This document shows positions 35,701-46,754 of a stretch of DNA of 64,000 bases, in pieces. Origin of the DNA: Macrolepiota albuminosa (taxonomy: Eukaryota; Basidiomycota; Agaricomycetes; Agaricales; Agaricaceae); the NCBI GenBank assembly GCA_027475525.1, contig JAMWFC010000077.1:1488001-1552000 (forward strand). Reading direction: 5' to 3'. Below the pieces are notes generated by a model. It saw only the letters and a list, made by a program, of their open reading frames with translations, did no database searches and was not told the origin of the DNA. Made by a program: the position numbers and the translations under genes. Within the stretch, counting starts at the first letter, position 1. Each line of letters opens with the position of its first letter.

Positions 35701-36222
35701 AGGAAATTCACCGCATAATCTGAAGATGACGTATGGTCGCATGAGTCTTTGCCTCAACACCTTTTCTCACGCTCTGCCAGACTACTTCCCTGCGCTCTAA
35801 CCCTTCTCTCCATAAATTCCCCACGAAGCCTCTGAGAAGCAAAAGGGAATTCGTATGACAGCACCATTTCTTATTCAGAAGCATCGGCAGTCTCCCCGGC
35901 AGCACATGCATCAACTTCCCTATAGCCGTAAGAGTACACGCGGATATCCTTGCTTCGCACGTCCTAGGAGCCCTCAACGGTGCTTGTGACCTATATTATA
36001 CCTTTTCCATTAGGAGGGCGAAGTTCCAGGGTACTCAATTGATCGTCAGCTGGGGTGTACTGGAAAAGCTTATCTTTCCATTCCACAGGACTCTTGAAAT
36101 GGAAGACGCTGAACCTTCTGCCGCAATTTTCGAGTTGTTACCATAACCGTAATTGTATATCCTTGAACCTCTATATATATAGAGCCGTACTTTGCAATCT
36201 CTTTTTCACACACCTTGACCTT
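35701..36222. promoter_or_regulatory. upstream region and TATA box of the SDR gene
   Basis: Unique-looking, CpG-containing sequence. A TATATATATAG box lies at 36172-36182, about 40-50 bp before the SDR start codon. The minus-strand frame 35708-35977 is open for 89 codons but has no recognised motif and I do not call it a gene. Confidence 0.5.
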
Positions 36223-37495
36223 ATGTCTTACTTTGGTGTTGCTTTGGTAACCGGCGCTTCCAAGGGAATTGGTCGTGCTATCGCGCTACGATTGGCGAAG
36301 GACGGCTTTGACGTTGGCATAAACGACCTACCTGCCGCTCGAGACGGGCTTGAAACACTCAGAGCACAAATAAAGGAGAAGGGGAGGAGGTCTGTAATTG
36401 CAGTGGGCGATGTTTCCATGAAACGCGACGTGGAGAACATGGTTTCTACTGTTGCCAAAGATCTCGGGCGCCTTGACGTTGTGAGTCATTACGTCCGTGA
36501 ATCCAGTAGGGTGTATCTCGATTCTATTGATCTAGATGGTGGCGAATGCAGGCATCTGCAGGGCACACCTCATCGCCGAGAGTTCGTATAAATCAATTCT
36601 TCGTTGCAGGAATAGTAAGCTCAATTCAGACTAGCCGATGTCGAAGAGTGGGACAAAATTTTTGCGATTAACGCACGAGGTGTCTTCTTATGTTACAAAT
36701 ATGCGGCACTGCAAATGATCAAGCAAGGTCAAGGCGGGAGAATTATTGGAGCTTCTTCTCTGGCAGGACGAAGAGGTAACATTCCATTTTTCACGAGTAC
36801 CATGTGGATATGCACTAAACTGAAGATATGTAGGAGAAGCTAGTCTGGGAGCGTACAGTGCTACCAAATTCGCAGTTCGAGGGCTCACTCAAGCTGCAGG
36901 TACTTTATGCATTCTCTCCGATTCTCCTGGCATTCAACTATAATGGCTAGCTACTGAGTGGGGTCGTCATGGAATTACCGTCAATTCATACTGTCCAGGT
37001 GCAGTGGACTTGTTGCGTCACTTGAGATCAGTATTTACTCTGAAATCAAGGGATTATTCACACTGACATTAGTGAGTGACATGTCTACAGAAATCTTGAG
37101 CCAAACTGAAGCCTTATTAGTCCAAGACATTGCCGATGGTACCAAAACATCTTTAGAGGATGTTTACACGAAGGTATAGGCGAACACTAACTGAAAACTA
37201 CAAATTGACATTTTGTGACTCTTGCGTTCAGTTTGGTGCACAAAGCGCTGTTGGACATAATGGGTCGGTTGAAGATGTAGCAAACGTCGTATCTTTCCTC
37301 GCGTCCAAAGATGGTCATTTCGTAACAGGTATGATCAATTCAATTTTTCCGATAATATCTTGTCTGTGCTGTCTTGTATATGCTAATATTTGCTGTACAT
37401 GTAGGCCAAGGTGTAAGTCTTTTTCCTTGACAAATGTTTCTTTCATTGACTGAAAGACCTAGGTGGGAGTCGATGGTGGGATGGCATATTCATAA
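36223..37495 (+). CDS. short-chain dehydrogenase/reductase (SDR), 9 exons
   Basis: Predicted exons: 36223-36480, 36536-36585, 36630-36775, 36834-36899, 36951-37016, 37073-37173, 37232-37328, 37405-37412 and 37463-37495. They total 825 nt, a 274-aa protein without internal stops, the usual size for a classical SDR. Motifs are the cofactor loop T-G-A-S-K-G-I-G near residue 10, an acidic residue after strand 2 (NDLP) suggesting NAD(H), ANAG, FAINARG, the catalytic serine in IIGASSLAG, the catalytic pair in GAYSATKFAVRG, and the C-terminal VTGQGVGVDGGM. It resembles the diacetyl/acetoin reductase-like branch, but the substrate cannot be read from sequence. The exon 5 donor (GTCACT) is weak and an alternative at 36999 is possible. 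Exon 8 is only 8 nt. This is the only clearly intact host-type enzyme gene here. Confidence 0.85.
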
Positions 37496-38253
37496 TCACT
37501 GCGAGCGCCGGAAATTGTTCCCTTAGAAAAAGGAAATATGTTGTTCAACTTTAAGGACATGTTTAATTAAGAAATATGTGGCATTCCTTTTTCTCATGAG
37601 ATATGTTGATATGAGATGAAAGTTTGAATTATTTAAAAGAAGTCTAAGTTGTAGAGTTACGTAGTAAGTCCTCAGTCACTCAACAAAAGTGTGTTTGACT
37701 GAGGGTGGCTTATGCTATTCCAGACTATCTGAAATAAAAAAATAAGGTTTGAGTAAAGTATAGCAAATACAGATTGCCGCCACCAGAAGTGGCGCGCTCA
37801 ATATATGCCAAGGAATAAGAAATAAAAATAAATAAATAGAAAGTAAAACATATCTCGAAGTTCGTGCAAGTCATCCTTCAACATAAGTGAAATTCATAAC
37901 TCTCTTATGTAAGTAATAAGACAAGGGTTATATCTGTTGGAATACAATGACGTTGCCCCAACAAACACTTTTATATGTTAGAACCCTATGCAAGTGTAAG
38001 CCTCAGTCTCATTGTAACTGACTATATATAGGCCCCAACAAACACTTTTATATGTTAGAACCCTATGCAAGTGTAAGCCTCAGTCTCATTGTAACTGACT
38101 ATATATAGTGTTAGTCATACCTATGCAAGTGCTGATACAATGCTGTACCAGCAGTCAAGGATGCACCAGAAGTCAAAATAAACATCTATAGTATATGGGA
38201 CGACCGTTTCATGGGAATGATTGATTAGTCAGTTTTGACAGTTTCTGACTAAG
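37496..38253. other. intergenic with repeat fragments
   Basis: Contains the second direct repeat (37668-37790), an LTR-like fragment at about 37936-38110 (TGTTGGAATACAATGACG, with a CCTCAGTCTCATTGTAACTGAC block like the 35134 LTR), and a 77-bp tandem duplication at 37955-38108. The last five bases, CTAAG (38249-38253), are the target duplication of element A. Confidence 0.5.
37668..37790 (+). repeat. direct repeat bracketing the SDR gene, copy 2
   Basis: Diverged copy of 35525-35700 with the same inverted CCTCAGTCAC...TGACTGAGGGT pair and the AAATAAGGTTT and TAGCAAATAC blocks. Confidence 0.55.
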
Positions 38254-38488
38254 TGTAGCGTAGTCCGCTATGTGGCGTTGTCCACATAGCTTTACTTACC
38301 TTACAGTAGATACTATTATATTATATTTATTATAATATAATATTAATTTACATTATTATATAAATTAGTTTACCAGCTGCTTACAAAGCAGCTTATTTTG
38401 TGTTGATACTACATAGTCAATAGACCGGACTGGTCTGATTCTGTGCAGTGTGAACCTAAGCTCTCACAATCTCTGTAACTTCGTTACA
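38254..38488 (+). repeat. 5' LTR of element A
   Basis: 235 bp with four perfect hairpins: GCTATGTGG/CCACATAGC (38267-38290), AGCTGCTT/AAGCAGCT (38375-38393), AGACC/GGTCT (38422-38436) and TGTAAC/GTTACA closing the LTR end (38474-38488). The middle is nearly pure A/T (about 38314-38368). Confidence 0.92.
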
Positions 38489-38619
38489 TTTTTTTGAATC
38501 CGCCAGCTAGGATCTATTGCCTAGCATCCGACGTCAGTCGTTGAGTTCGTTGACAGAACTCTATCAGCTTCTCGAGCTTCTTGCACAGCCACACCGTGCA
38601 AATTTCAAACAGGGGATCA

Positions 38620-41139
38620 ATGAGTAATCCCATACCTGCAGCGCCCACTGACGGCGGGCGAAATGCCCACGACCTACGGGAAGACCCAGCAGACACCCAG
38701 GACGCGTCAGCGTCCAATGCGGGTCAGGTAAGACCCAAGGCTCGAGACCGAGGTCAGAGTACCGACCTGGCCGGGAATGAGAGCGAGGCCTGGAGAGCTG
38801 AAAGCTCACAGCAGGACGGTCCGCAACGCCTCCAAGACAAGATGCCCGGGGGATTAACGCCCCCAGTTACGCAGTTGCCAGGAGGACCGCGACGGTCTAG
38901 CCGATTGGCTTCCAAAGGACCCCCGCAGGACGGCCGACAGTCAACCGGCACCTATGGTGCCCCAGGAGACGCCGAGTCGTCAGTACGGACTGGGAGAACC
39001 CTCCCTGCGAGCCAGAGCAGTGGGACCAGGTGGTCCACAGCGGGTCCAATGCCTTCTAAAGTAGCGGAAGCCCGCTTAGAAGAGGTACCGGAGGAGGCTG
39101 CAAGGCCTGAAGGATACCGCGCGGAAGATTGATTTCCACGCACACCAGCAGTGGAGAAAGCTCCGGAGGTTGTAGAGCTTCCAGAGGAGGTGATGGAGTC
39201 GTCAAGTGACGACGACGTCAGAGCAGAGGAACAGCGGCTGAAAACCGCGTACACCGTGCGCTTGCGGGTGTTCTGGGACTTGCACCCAGAGGTGATGAAA
39301 TACACCACCCAAGCGCGACTCGAGCGCTACGCGTCAGCCCATATAGTAGCACTTAGGCGACAAGGGCACGAAGTGCCCAATGTATTCAGTACGAAATATA
39401 CTGATTTGATGGTGAGAGTGCTCACTATGGAGCTGCAAATGTATGTGCAGCGTAAGGCCACATGGCAATTGGGGGTCTCGACCCCCTGGAGCCACACGTC
39501 CGAGGAATGCTCGGCACGACGCAATCAAGACGTCGGAATCGAGCTAGTGGAGGCACTAGCACGGGCGCAAGAAGTGCCCGAAGTAAGACCGGTGAGTACT
39601 TTTTATACTCCAGCAGAACAAGGGTGGCGTGAGGAGCCCCCGCACATGCGTAACCATGACCGTAGGACAGATATGTCAGGTCCGGATGGGCACGATAGCA
39701 CTGTGCTCAAAGTGGAAAGCGAGGCATCCATGATGCCGCGCGTGCCCATGGCCGAAATGTTGAGCGACAGAGTCGCGTACCAACGTATGCGCAATGGCGA
39801 CCTCAGGACTAAGGGACAGTCCCTTATAGACGATCAGGGCATCGTATTCGAGGGCACTAAGCCCATTGACGAGATGCGTCGTCAATTCGTCACGCAGGGT
39901 CAGGAGAATCAAGCTTCTCCAGGTCCAGGGCGGCGCAACGATCATGATCGAGATGGCGCCATGAGACGTGATGTCCCTGGTAACGGCCGGGAAGACAGCC
40001 CTAGGTCGATTCCTCAAGACGAGGGCAATTATGCCCACAGTCGAGGAGGCTCGGGACGTCCCCCGCAAAGTGGACAGGGGAAGTCACTTCCCCATGCCGC
40101 TGATTTGGCGACTAGATCCCCGGGTCAGCGGGAAGCCATCCGAATGCATTGTGAAGCCATGCACAATCGCCTGCATTGAGTAGTCGATGATGCCCTGGGC
40201 GTAACCTTACGGTTACCAGACGGAGTGAAGCTGCGTAAAGCAGACAGTAGGCACATTCACGCCTATACAGGCGCGTCCAAGTTCAGCGACCTGGAAGATT
40301 GGGCGATGGATGTATGCACCCATCTTGCCATGTGCTTATACGGAGGTGACCGTATGGAACAAGAACGAATTTTCGTTCTGCCTGAGTTCTTGGCCAGAGA
40401 GGCCATGGGTTGGTTTCGACGGGCAGTACTGCACGTCAATCGTGTCCAATATGACTGGACGTTTAAAGGAGTCCTTACAGGACTGTACGATCGATTTGTA
40501 CACCCCTCAACGCTCCAGGATGCAAGGCGGGACTTCCAGTCCGCCAAGTACACCAAGAAGTTGGGAGTACAAGGGTTCTATGATACCCTTAATGACCATG
40601 CCCAGAACATGGCAGTATACCCGGACGGGTATACAATGCTCGAAACGTTCTTGGATGGCATTCCAGCGGATATGCGCCGCTATTTGATACGTGAGGACGG
40701 ATTGTCCCCAGAAGTCAACGATGTGGAAGAATTTGTGGCATATGCCATCCGGTATGAGCAGTCTCTGAAGACTGCTAACCACTACGAACATCGGAGTGGG
40801 CACAAAGGGGGACCCAGGCGACTACCGCCTGGTGGGACACCATCACGGGGTCAGCATGTGGGGACCTTCCTGGCCAAAAAGACCGATTTGGACCGTGACC
40901 GCAACACGCGGTTTGTTGTACGCAGAACCCCTGCTGCGAACCGAGGGCTGAGCCGCCCACGCCCAGAGCGGGCGCCGGACGGCGAACGTCCTAAACCAAG
41001 GCCGGACTTCAAGCCGGCCAACCCACCGGGGCAGTCGGGGACTTGTTTTGCGTGTGGCCAACCAGGCCACTACGCTACCAACTGCCCTGCGAAGCCAGGA
41101 CCCCCGAGGAAGGGGTATACACCCCACGCCCACCTTTGA
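38620..41139 (+). pseudogene. gag: element A gag (capsid and CCHC nucleocapsid), three in-frame TGA
   Basis: One continuous reading frame from about 38620, with TGA at 39130-39132, 40177-40179 and 41137-41139 but no shift between the parts. The N-terminal third is charged and disordered (acidic SSSDDD near 39195). The capsid-like domain starts at about 40200 (GVTLRLPDGVKL) and includes the QGFYDTLNDHAQNMAVYPD and PADMRRYLI segments of Ty3/gypsy gag. A canonical zinc knuckle, C-x2-C-x4-H-x4-C, lies at 41044-41085. Gag forms the virus-like particle and packages the element RNA. Every stop is TGA, the codon produced from CGA by a CpG transition. It could be inactivated or read through. Confidence 0.85.
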
Positions 41140-41990
41140 GCTGCACATACTGCAGCCGCGAGTGGGAGTGATGGAGACGTATCTGCCAAGTCTGAGGCGG
41201 AGCACCCCACAAACGACCAGGAGCCCCCAGAGGAGGCATCGGGCGCCGAGCCCGAGAGTGTGGTCGTGGAGGGGGAGGAGTACGTCACAGTCGACGTATA
41301 TGACGATGTCTACGACAATGAGTATTACAGTAGAGTGTGGTCGTGGAGGGGGAGGAGTACGTCACAGTCGACGTATATGACGATGTCTACGACAATGAGT
41401 ATTACAGTCACGACAGCGACTCTGAGTGCCTAGCGGCGATGACGGATTGGCCGCCCACAAATGATCCCGAACGGAATAACGTAGTTCGGATAAAGAAGGT
41501 GACCCTTCGTTGTGCAGAGGGCACTTTGCAGCGCCCAACATTGAAACGAGCAGACAAGGAGTGCCTGGTCTCGTATGTGGACGTAGACGGCCACAAGGCA
41601 TGGACCCTATGGGACTCTGGGAGTACCACATCGGGCATAACACCCCAGTTTGCCCATGTGTACGGAATATCCGTGCAGGAGTTGGATACGCCATTGGCGT
41701 TACAGCTGGGCACCGTAGGGAGCCGAGCCATGGTGCAGTATGGGACAAATGTGAATGTCCAAACGCCGGGCTCACGTAGCCGGGAATACATGGATGTAGC
41801 GAACTTTGATCGCTACGATATGATACTGGGAACGCCATTCATGCGGCGTAACAAAGTCATACTAGACTTTGACCAATGTCAGGTACTAGTGAATGGGAAA
41901 GTGATCCCAGCCGAACGAGCTACAGCAGACAACACTGATAATCGTCTGCGACGTCATCGCACTACGGAGAAACGCAAGGACTCTCCATGA
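41140..41990 (+). pseudogene. element A aspartic protease region
   Basis: Continues the gag frame after the TGA at 41137 through an acidic linker (TVDVYDDVYDNEYYS) that contains a 77-bp duplication (41255-41408). The active site D-S-G-S-T is at 41613-41627 within TLWDSGSTTSGI, and the second-half motif MILGTPFMRR lies near 41820. The protease would process the Gag-Pol precursor. The frame ends with TGA at 41988-41990, after which the same frame stays open into the reverse transcriptase. Confidence 0.85.
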
Positions 41991-42005
41991 CTTGGCCGGC
42001 GCAGA

Positions 42006-43750
42006 GTGCCGGCCATGGAGGATGTGGAGGAGGAAGTGCAGGCTATGCCTGGACTGAGAGCAGACCACAACGTGGTAATGATGAGCGAGGAGGAGTATCA
42101 AGCCTCCAAGAGGAGCAACGAGCGAATAATCGCTCCTGAGATTCGAGGCGCAAGGCCTCCGGACAAACGCCATCGAAAGGCGAGACGACGGGAGGACTCA
42201 GTGGATGTATGTCCACCTACGTCCTCACGAGTCAAGTTGGAAGACTTGAGAGACAGCATCCGAGAGGCGGAAGCCTCAGGAGAGGGGGACACACGGTCCC
42301 TATGGAAGCGACCAGCCCCCCTGCTGGAGTATGACTGGGCATACGACCCCCGAATGCCGCAAGAGTGGAACGAGCTGGTGGCAGCCACGTGTGCACAAAA
42401 TGCGCACCAGAGACGGATGACCGTCAACCCAGCGTATCGCCAGCCAGCCTCGGACAAGGTGTCCGTAGCGTACTCACTTGTACGTGAGGGGAAAAGCCTC
42501 ATGGCTTATAAGGCAGCGGCAGCGGGTGCTCCACTGAGACTACATATACCCGATGACAGTGTCAATCGGGTGCTCGCAATGCGTGAGCAGTATGCACCGC
42601 CACCTCGGCCACCCTCAGAGACGGTGGAAGTACTTCCCCCGGTGCGTATGAAGGGGAAGCAGAAGGCGACAAGCCTTTGTGAGGAAGATATTCCTCGGTT
42701 GCGTCAGCAATGGCAAGAAGAATTTGCCGACATGGTCAATGGGACCAAGGAGGAGCTCCCGCCATGGCGGGAGGTGAACCATGAGATTAATCTCATAGAC
42801 GAGAACAAGCAGTATAAGTACCACTTGCCGCGCTGTCCGCGCGCCCTCCAGGAGCAACTATGCGATAAGACTAATCGCTATTTGAATGCCCAATGGTGGT
42901 CCCCATGCACCACCGCTCAAGCTGCACCGCTATTGTGCATCCCGAAGAAGGATGGAACCCTTCGAACCAATGGTGGTCCCCATGCACCACCGCTCAAGCT
43001 GCACCGCTATTGTGCATCCCGAAGAAGGATGGAACCCTTCAACAGCCTTGATGCGCGTCAGCGCAATGACAATACCATAAAGGATGTAACTCCTTTACCA
43101 GATCAAGAGGTGATCCGGGAAGACGTGGCTCGGGCGAAGTATCGCTCGAAGATTGACCTTACTGACGCCCTTTACCAGATCAAGAGGTGATCCGGGAAGA
43201 CGTGGCTCGGGCGAAGTATCGCTCGAAGATTGACCTTACTGACGCTACGAGCAGGTGCGCATTCGCACCGAGGACGTTCCAAAGACCGTATTTGCGTCGA
43301 TCATGGGTACATTCATGAGCAATATAATGCAGATCGGAGACTGCAATGCTCCAGCAACTTTCCAGAGGCTAATGACCTCTATCTTCCGAGACGTAATAGG
43401 ACGGTTCATGCATGTCTACTTAGATGACATATTCATCTACTCGGATACTATGGAGGAGCATGAGCAGCACCTCAGAGTCGTATTCAAACGACTGCGCAAG
43501 TACAAGTTGTACTTGAAGTGGAAAAAATGTGAGCTCTACGCTCAGAGTATAGACTGCCTAGGGCATGTCATAGACGAGCGGGGTATCCACCCTGATCAGG
43601 ACAAGCTCGATCGTATTCGGGAGTGGCGCACGCCCCAGGGCATGTCATAGACGAGCGGGGTATCCACCCTGATCAGGACAAGCTCGATCGTATTCGGGAG
43701 TGGCGCACGCCCCAAACTACAATGACATCCAACGATTCGTTGGCCTTGTC
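42006..43750 (+). pseudogene. pol: element A reverse transcriptase (frame broken by 77-bp duplications)
   Basis: Same frame as the protease until the duplication at 42890. Motifs are WSPCTTAQAAPLLCIPKKDGT (about 42897), a ligand segment DARQRNDNTIKD, SKIDLTDA (43150-43170), the product-binding block TFMSNIMQIGDCNAPATFQRLM where the family has F-G-L-x-N-A-P, and the catalytic YLDD at 43417-43428. The breaks at 42890, 43092 and 43560 coincide exactly with 77-bp tandem duplications, so the real gene probably has one open frame here. Copies DNA from the element RNA in the particle. Confidence 0.88.
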
Positions 43751-44340
43751 AACTACATATCGAGCTTCTTGCCCGATGTCACAGCCTATACTGGGCCACT
43801 TATGGCCATGACGCAGAACGGATCACCGTTCAATTGGAGGCCGTTGCACCAGCAGTGCTTCGAGATGGTCAAACGGATCTGTACGAAGACTCCGGTGATT
43901 CGACCAATCGACCCTAGACGGGACGAGCCAATATGGCTCATTTGCGACGCGTCCAAGACAGGCGTCGGAGCCATGTACGGCCAGGGAAGCAGCTGGCAGA
44001 CGTGCCGCCCAGCAGGGTTCATGTCGAAGAAGTTTACGACGGCCCAGCAAAACTATGCAGTGCACGAGCTGGAGACTCTTGCCATACTCGAGGCCCTCCT
44101 CAAGTGGGAGGATAAGCTGATGGGATACCCCATCCACATCATAACGGACCACAAGGCCCTTGAGTTCTTTAAAACTCAGGTGAACTTGTCGCCGCGCCAG
44201 CGACGGTGGATAGACTACATGTCGAGATATCAGTTCGACATCACCTATGTTAAAGGTGAACTCAACAAAGTGGCAGACTGCTTGTCGCGCTACTTTGAGA
44301 GTGATGTAGTCGGGGAGGCTCACGAGCCTCATGAGTATGT
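43751..44340 (+). CDS. pol: element A RNase H domain of pol
   Basis: Part of a 356-codon open frame (43700-44770). The Ty3 RNase H pattern is visible: a first acidic residue in LICDASKTGVGAM (about 43938), the glutamate in YAVHELETLAILEALLKW (about 44060), the aspartate in IITDHKALEFF (about 44140), then RQRRWIDYMSRYQFDITYVKG and ADCLSRYFE. It removes the RNA strand of the RNA-DNA hybrid. No stops are seen in this segment. Confidence 0.88.
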
Positions 44341-46383
44341 GCAGGCAGACTGCCGCATAGACCCTGATGGAGAGGATTTACCTCTCCACCGATACCAGGA
44401 GCTCAGGGAGCATGTCCTGGAAGTACGCGCTATGCGTGATGATGAACGGAGGCAAAGCACTCGCCTCAGAGAGCAGCGTGAAGAACGGGATGTAGCCGCC
44501 CAGTTGCTCAAGGAGCATGAAGCCGTGGACCCAGCGTCCACTAGGGAGCACGAGCACCACGATGTACCCGTTACGCTTGCGGAGATGCTCGAAGGCGAAT
44601 TGCCTTCATCCCAGCCTCCTAGCCTGGTCAATGACGACTTCTGGCAGGAGGTGGTGCAGGACTATGGCGATGATCCTCTCTTCGCCCCCAGCCTCCTAGC
44701 CTGGTCAATGACGACTTCTGGCAGGAGGTGGTGCAGGACTATGGCGATGATCCTCTCTTCGCCAAGATAATCGCCAATCCTGACGACCATCCTCGGTTCA
44801 GGCATGAGCCTGGTGGACTCATCACGACAGAGAACCGTCAAGGGGTGGCGGTGGTATGCCTGACCATCCTCGGTTCAGGCATGAGCCTGGTGGACTCATC
44901 ACGACAGAGAACCGTCAAGGGGTGGCGGTGGTATGCCTCCCCCGTAGCGTACCTTGTTACGCGGGTCTTGGACCAGGCCCATGCCCTGGTGGGGCACTTT
45001 GGTGCCGCCCGGACGTTGGGCTACATCCGGAGATGGTATTGGTGGCCACGTATGGCCCAAGAAGTGACTAAGTTTTGCGCGTCATGCGCAGCGTGTCAGA
45101 GGGCAAAGTTGCCCCCTGGATCCCCTCCATGGCCCAAGAAGTGACTAAGTTTTGCGCGTCATGCGCAGCGTGTCAGAGGGCAAAGTTGCCCCCTGGATCC
45201 CCTCCGGGAAGCTACACCAGCTACCTGTGCCGGTGAAACCCTGGGACTCAATCGGAATGGACTTCGTAGGTCCCTTTCCCGAGTCCAGAGGGTTCGATTA
45301 CCTCTGGGTAGTCATATGCCGCATGACGAGCATGGTGCACCTCATACCGGTGCGAACTACGCTGACGGCTAAGGAGCTGTCGTGGATCTACCTGAGGGAG
45401 ATCGTTAGGCTGCATGGGCTGCCTAGCACCATTGTGAGCGATCGTGACTCGAAGTTCACGTCTCAATGGTGGAGAGAACTCCACAAACTGCTAGGAGCGC
45501 GACTCCTCATGTCGACGTCCTTCCATCCTCAAACGGATGGGCAGACAGAGCGGGCTAACCGCAGTATAGGTCAGATTTTGAGGGCAGTTGTTCGCCCTGA
45601 CCAACGGGACTGGGTGGACTGGTGTCCACTCACTGAGTTCGCGATTAACGCGAGTATCTGGCAGTTGTTCGCCCTGACCAACGGGACTGGGTGGACTGGT
45701 GTCCACTCACTGAGTTCGCGATTAACGCAGTATCTGGATACCACAGGGTATGCGCCCTTTGAACTCAACGGAGGGTACTTGCCCTCCATGCTGCACGAAG
45801 TTCGTGCTGATACGGTGGCTCACCGTGGAGTCCCTTTGAACTCAACGGAGGGTACTTGCCCTCCATGCTGCACGAAGTTCGTGCTGATACGGTGGCTCAC
45901 CGTGGAGTGTCGAGTTCGCCAGGCAGGCCCTGGAGAACATCGCGGCAGCGCATGACGCCATCATAGAGGCGCGAGTCTTCCAGGCGAAAAACGCCAATCA
46001 CCGTAGGCGAGCGGACCCGCCAATAGCAGTAGGAGCGTTGGTCTACCTATCAACGCGTAATCTGAAACTCCCAAAGGGACGGGCGAGTAAACTCTGCCCG
46101 AAATGGGTAGGCCCATACCGCGTCCTAGACGCAGAGCCAAGTACCTCCAACTACGTGTTGGAGCTGCCTCTGGCATTACAGGAACGACGCATCGTTCCTA
46201 AGTTTCATGTGTCGCTGTTGCGACCTTACAGCGCGTCTGACGATGCGCTGTTCCCTAACAGGGCAACCCCGGGCCCCTATGATTTTGGGGCTCGAGACGA
46301 TGACGAATGGTTTCTGACGATGCGCTGTTCCCTAACAGGGCAACCCCGGGCCCCTATGATTTTGGGGCTCGAGACGATGACGA
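44341..46383 (+). pseudogene. pol: element A integrase (frame broken by 77-bp duplications)
   Basis: After a charged linker, the HHCC zinc domain (HALVGHFGAARTLGY and CASCAACQRAK) lies at about 44975-45105. The catalytic core has the first D in GMDFVGPFP (about 45255), the second in VSDRDSKFTS (about 45435) and E in QTDGQTERANR (about 45530), the DDE triad with about 35-residue spacing. The C-terminal GPYRVL segment is near 46108. Duplications at 44610, 44785, 45052, 45583, 45755 and 46236 cause the frame changes. Integrates the cDNA. Confidence 0.88.
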
Positions 46384-46575
46384 ATGGTTGTCGAGTGCAT
46401 AATTGGGCACCGGTGGACTGAGCGTAACACGCTCGAGTTTGAAGTACGATGGTCCCTGGGGGACACAACATGGGAGCCACACTCCCATTGCTCCAAGCTA
46501 GCGGCACTTGACCGTTATTTGGAGTTGAAGGGCGTTAAGCGCCCACATCAATTAAGTAAGCGTGCCGGCGCTTAA
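46384..46575 (+). CDS. pol: element A chromodomain, C-terminus of pol
   Basis: Reads VECIIGHRWTERNTLEFEVRW, then GDTTWEPHSHC and LDRYLELKG, the layout of a chromodomain fused to integrase in chromoviruses, which tethers integration to marked chromatin. Aromatic cage positions are partly recognisable (W/F near the first strand, W in TWEP). Stop TAA at 46573-46575 ends pol. Confidence 0.8.
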   Translation: MVVECIIGHRWTERNTLEFEVRWSLGDTTWEPHSHCSKLAALDRYLELKGVKRPHQLSKRAGA

Positions 46576-46754
46576 TTTGATCGGCAGTGCCGATCGCGGC
46601 TTGGCTGAGTTGGTCAGCAGCTGTGGCTGAAACACGTCTTAAAAGGCGAAATTTCTTTTTCGCTTTTTTCCCCAACCATGGACAGCATGCCCGTGGACTT
46701 GAGTGAGCAGCAGCAGCAGAAGGCGAAATTTCTTTTTCGCTTTTTTCCCCAACC

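Noticed and set aside
35708..35977. Small minus-strand gene upstream of the SDR
   Set aside because: No recognisable motif or splice context. It lies in the likely promoter region, so support is too weak.
43092..46390. Genuine multiple frameshifts in element A pol
   Set aside because: Each break coincides with a 77-bp tandem duplication. Motifs on both sides are intact, so the breaks are most likely artefacts.
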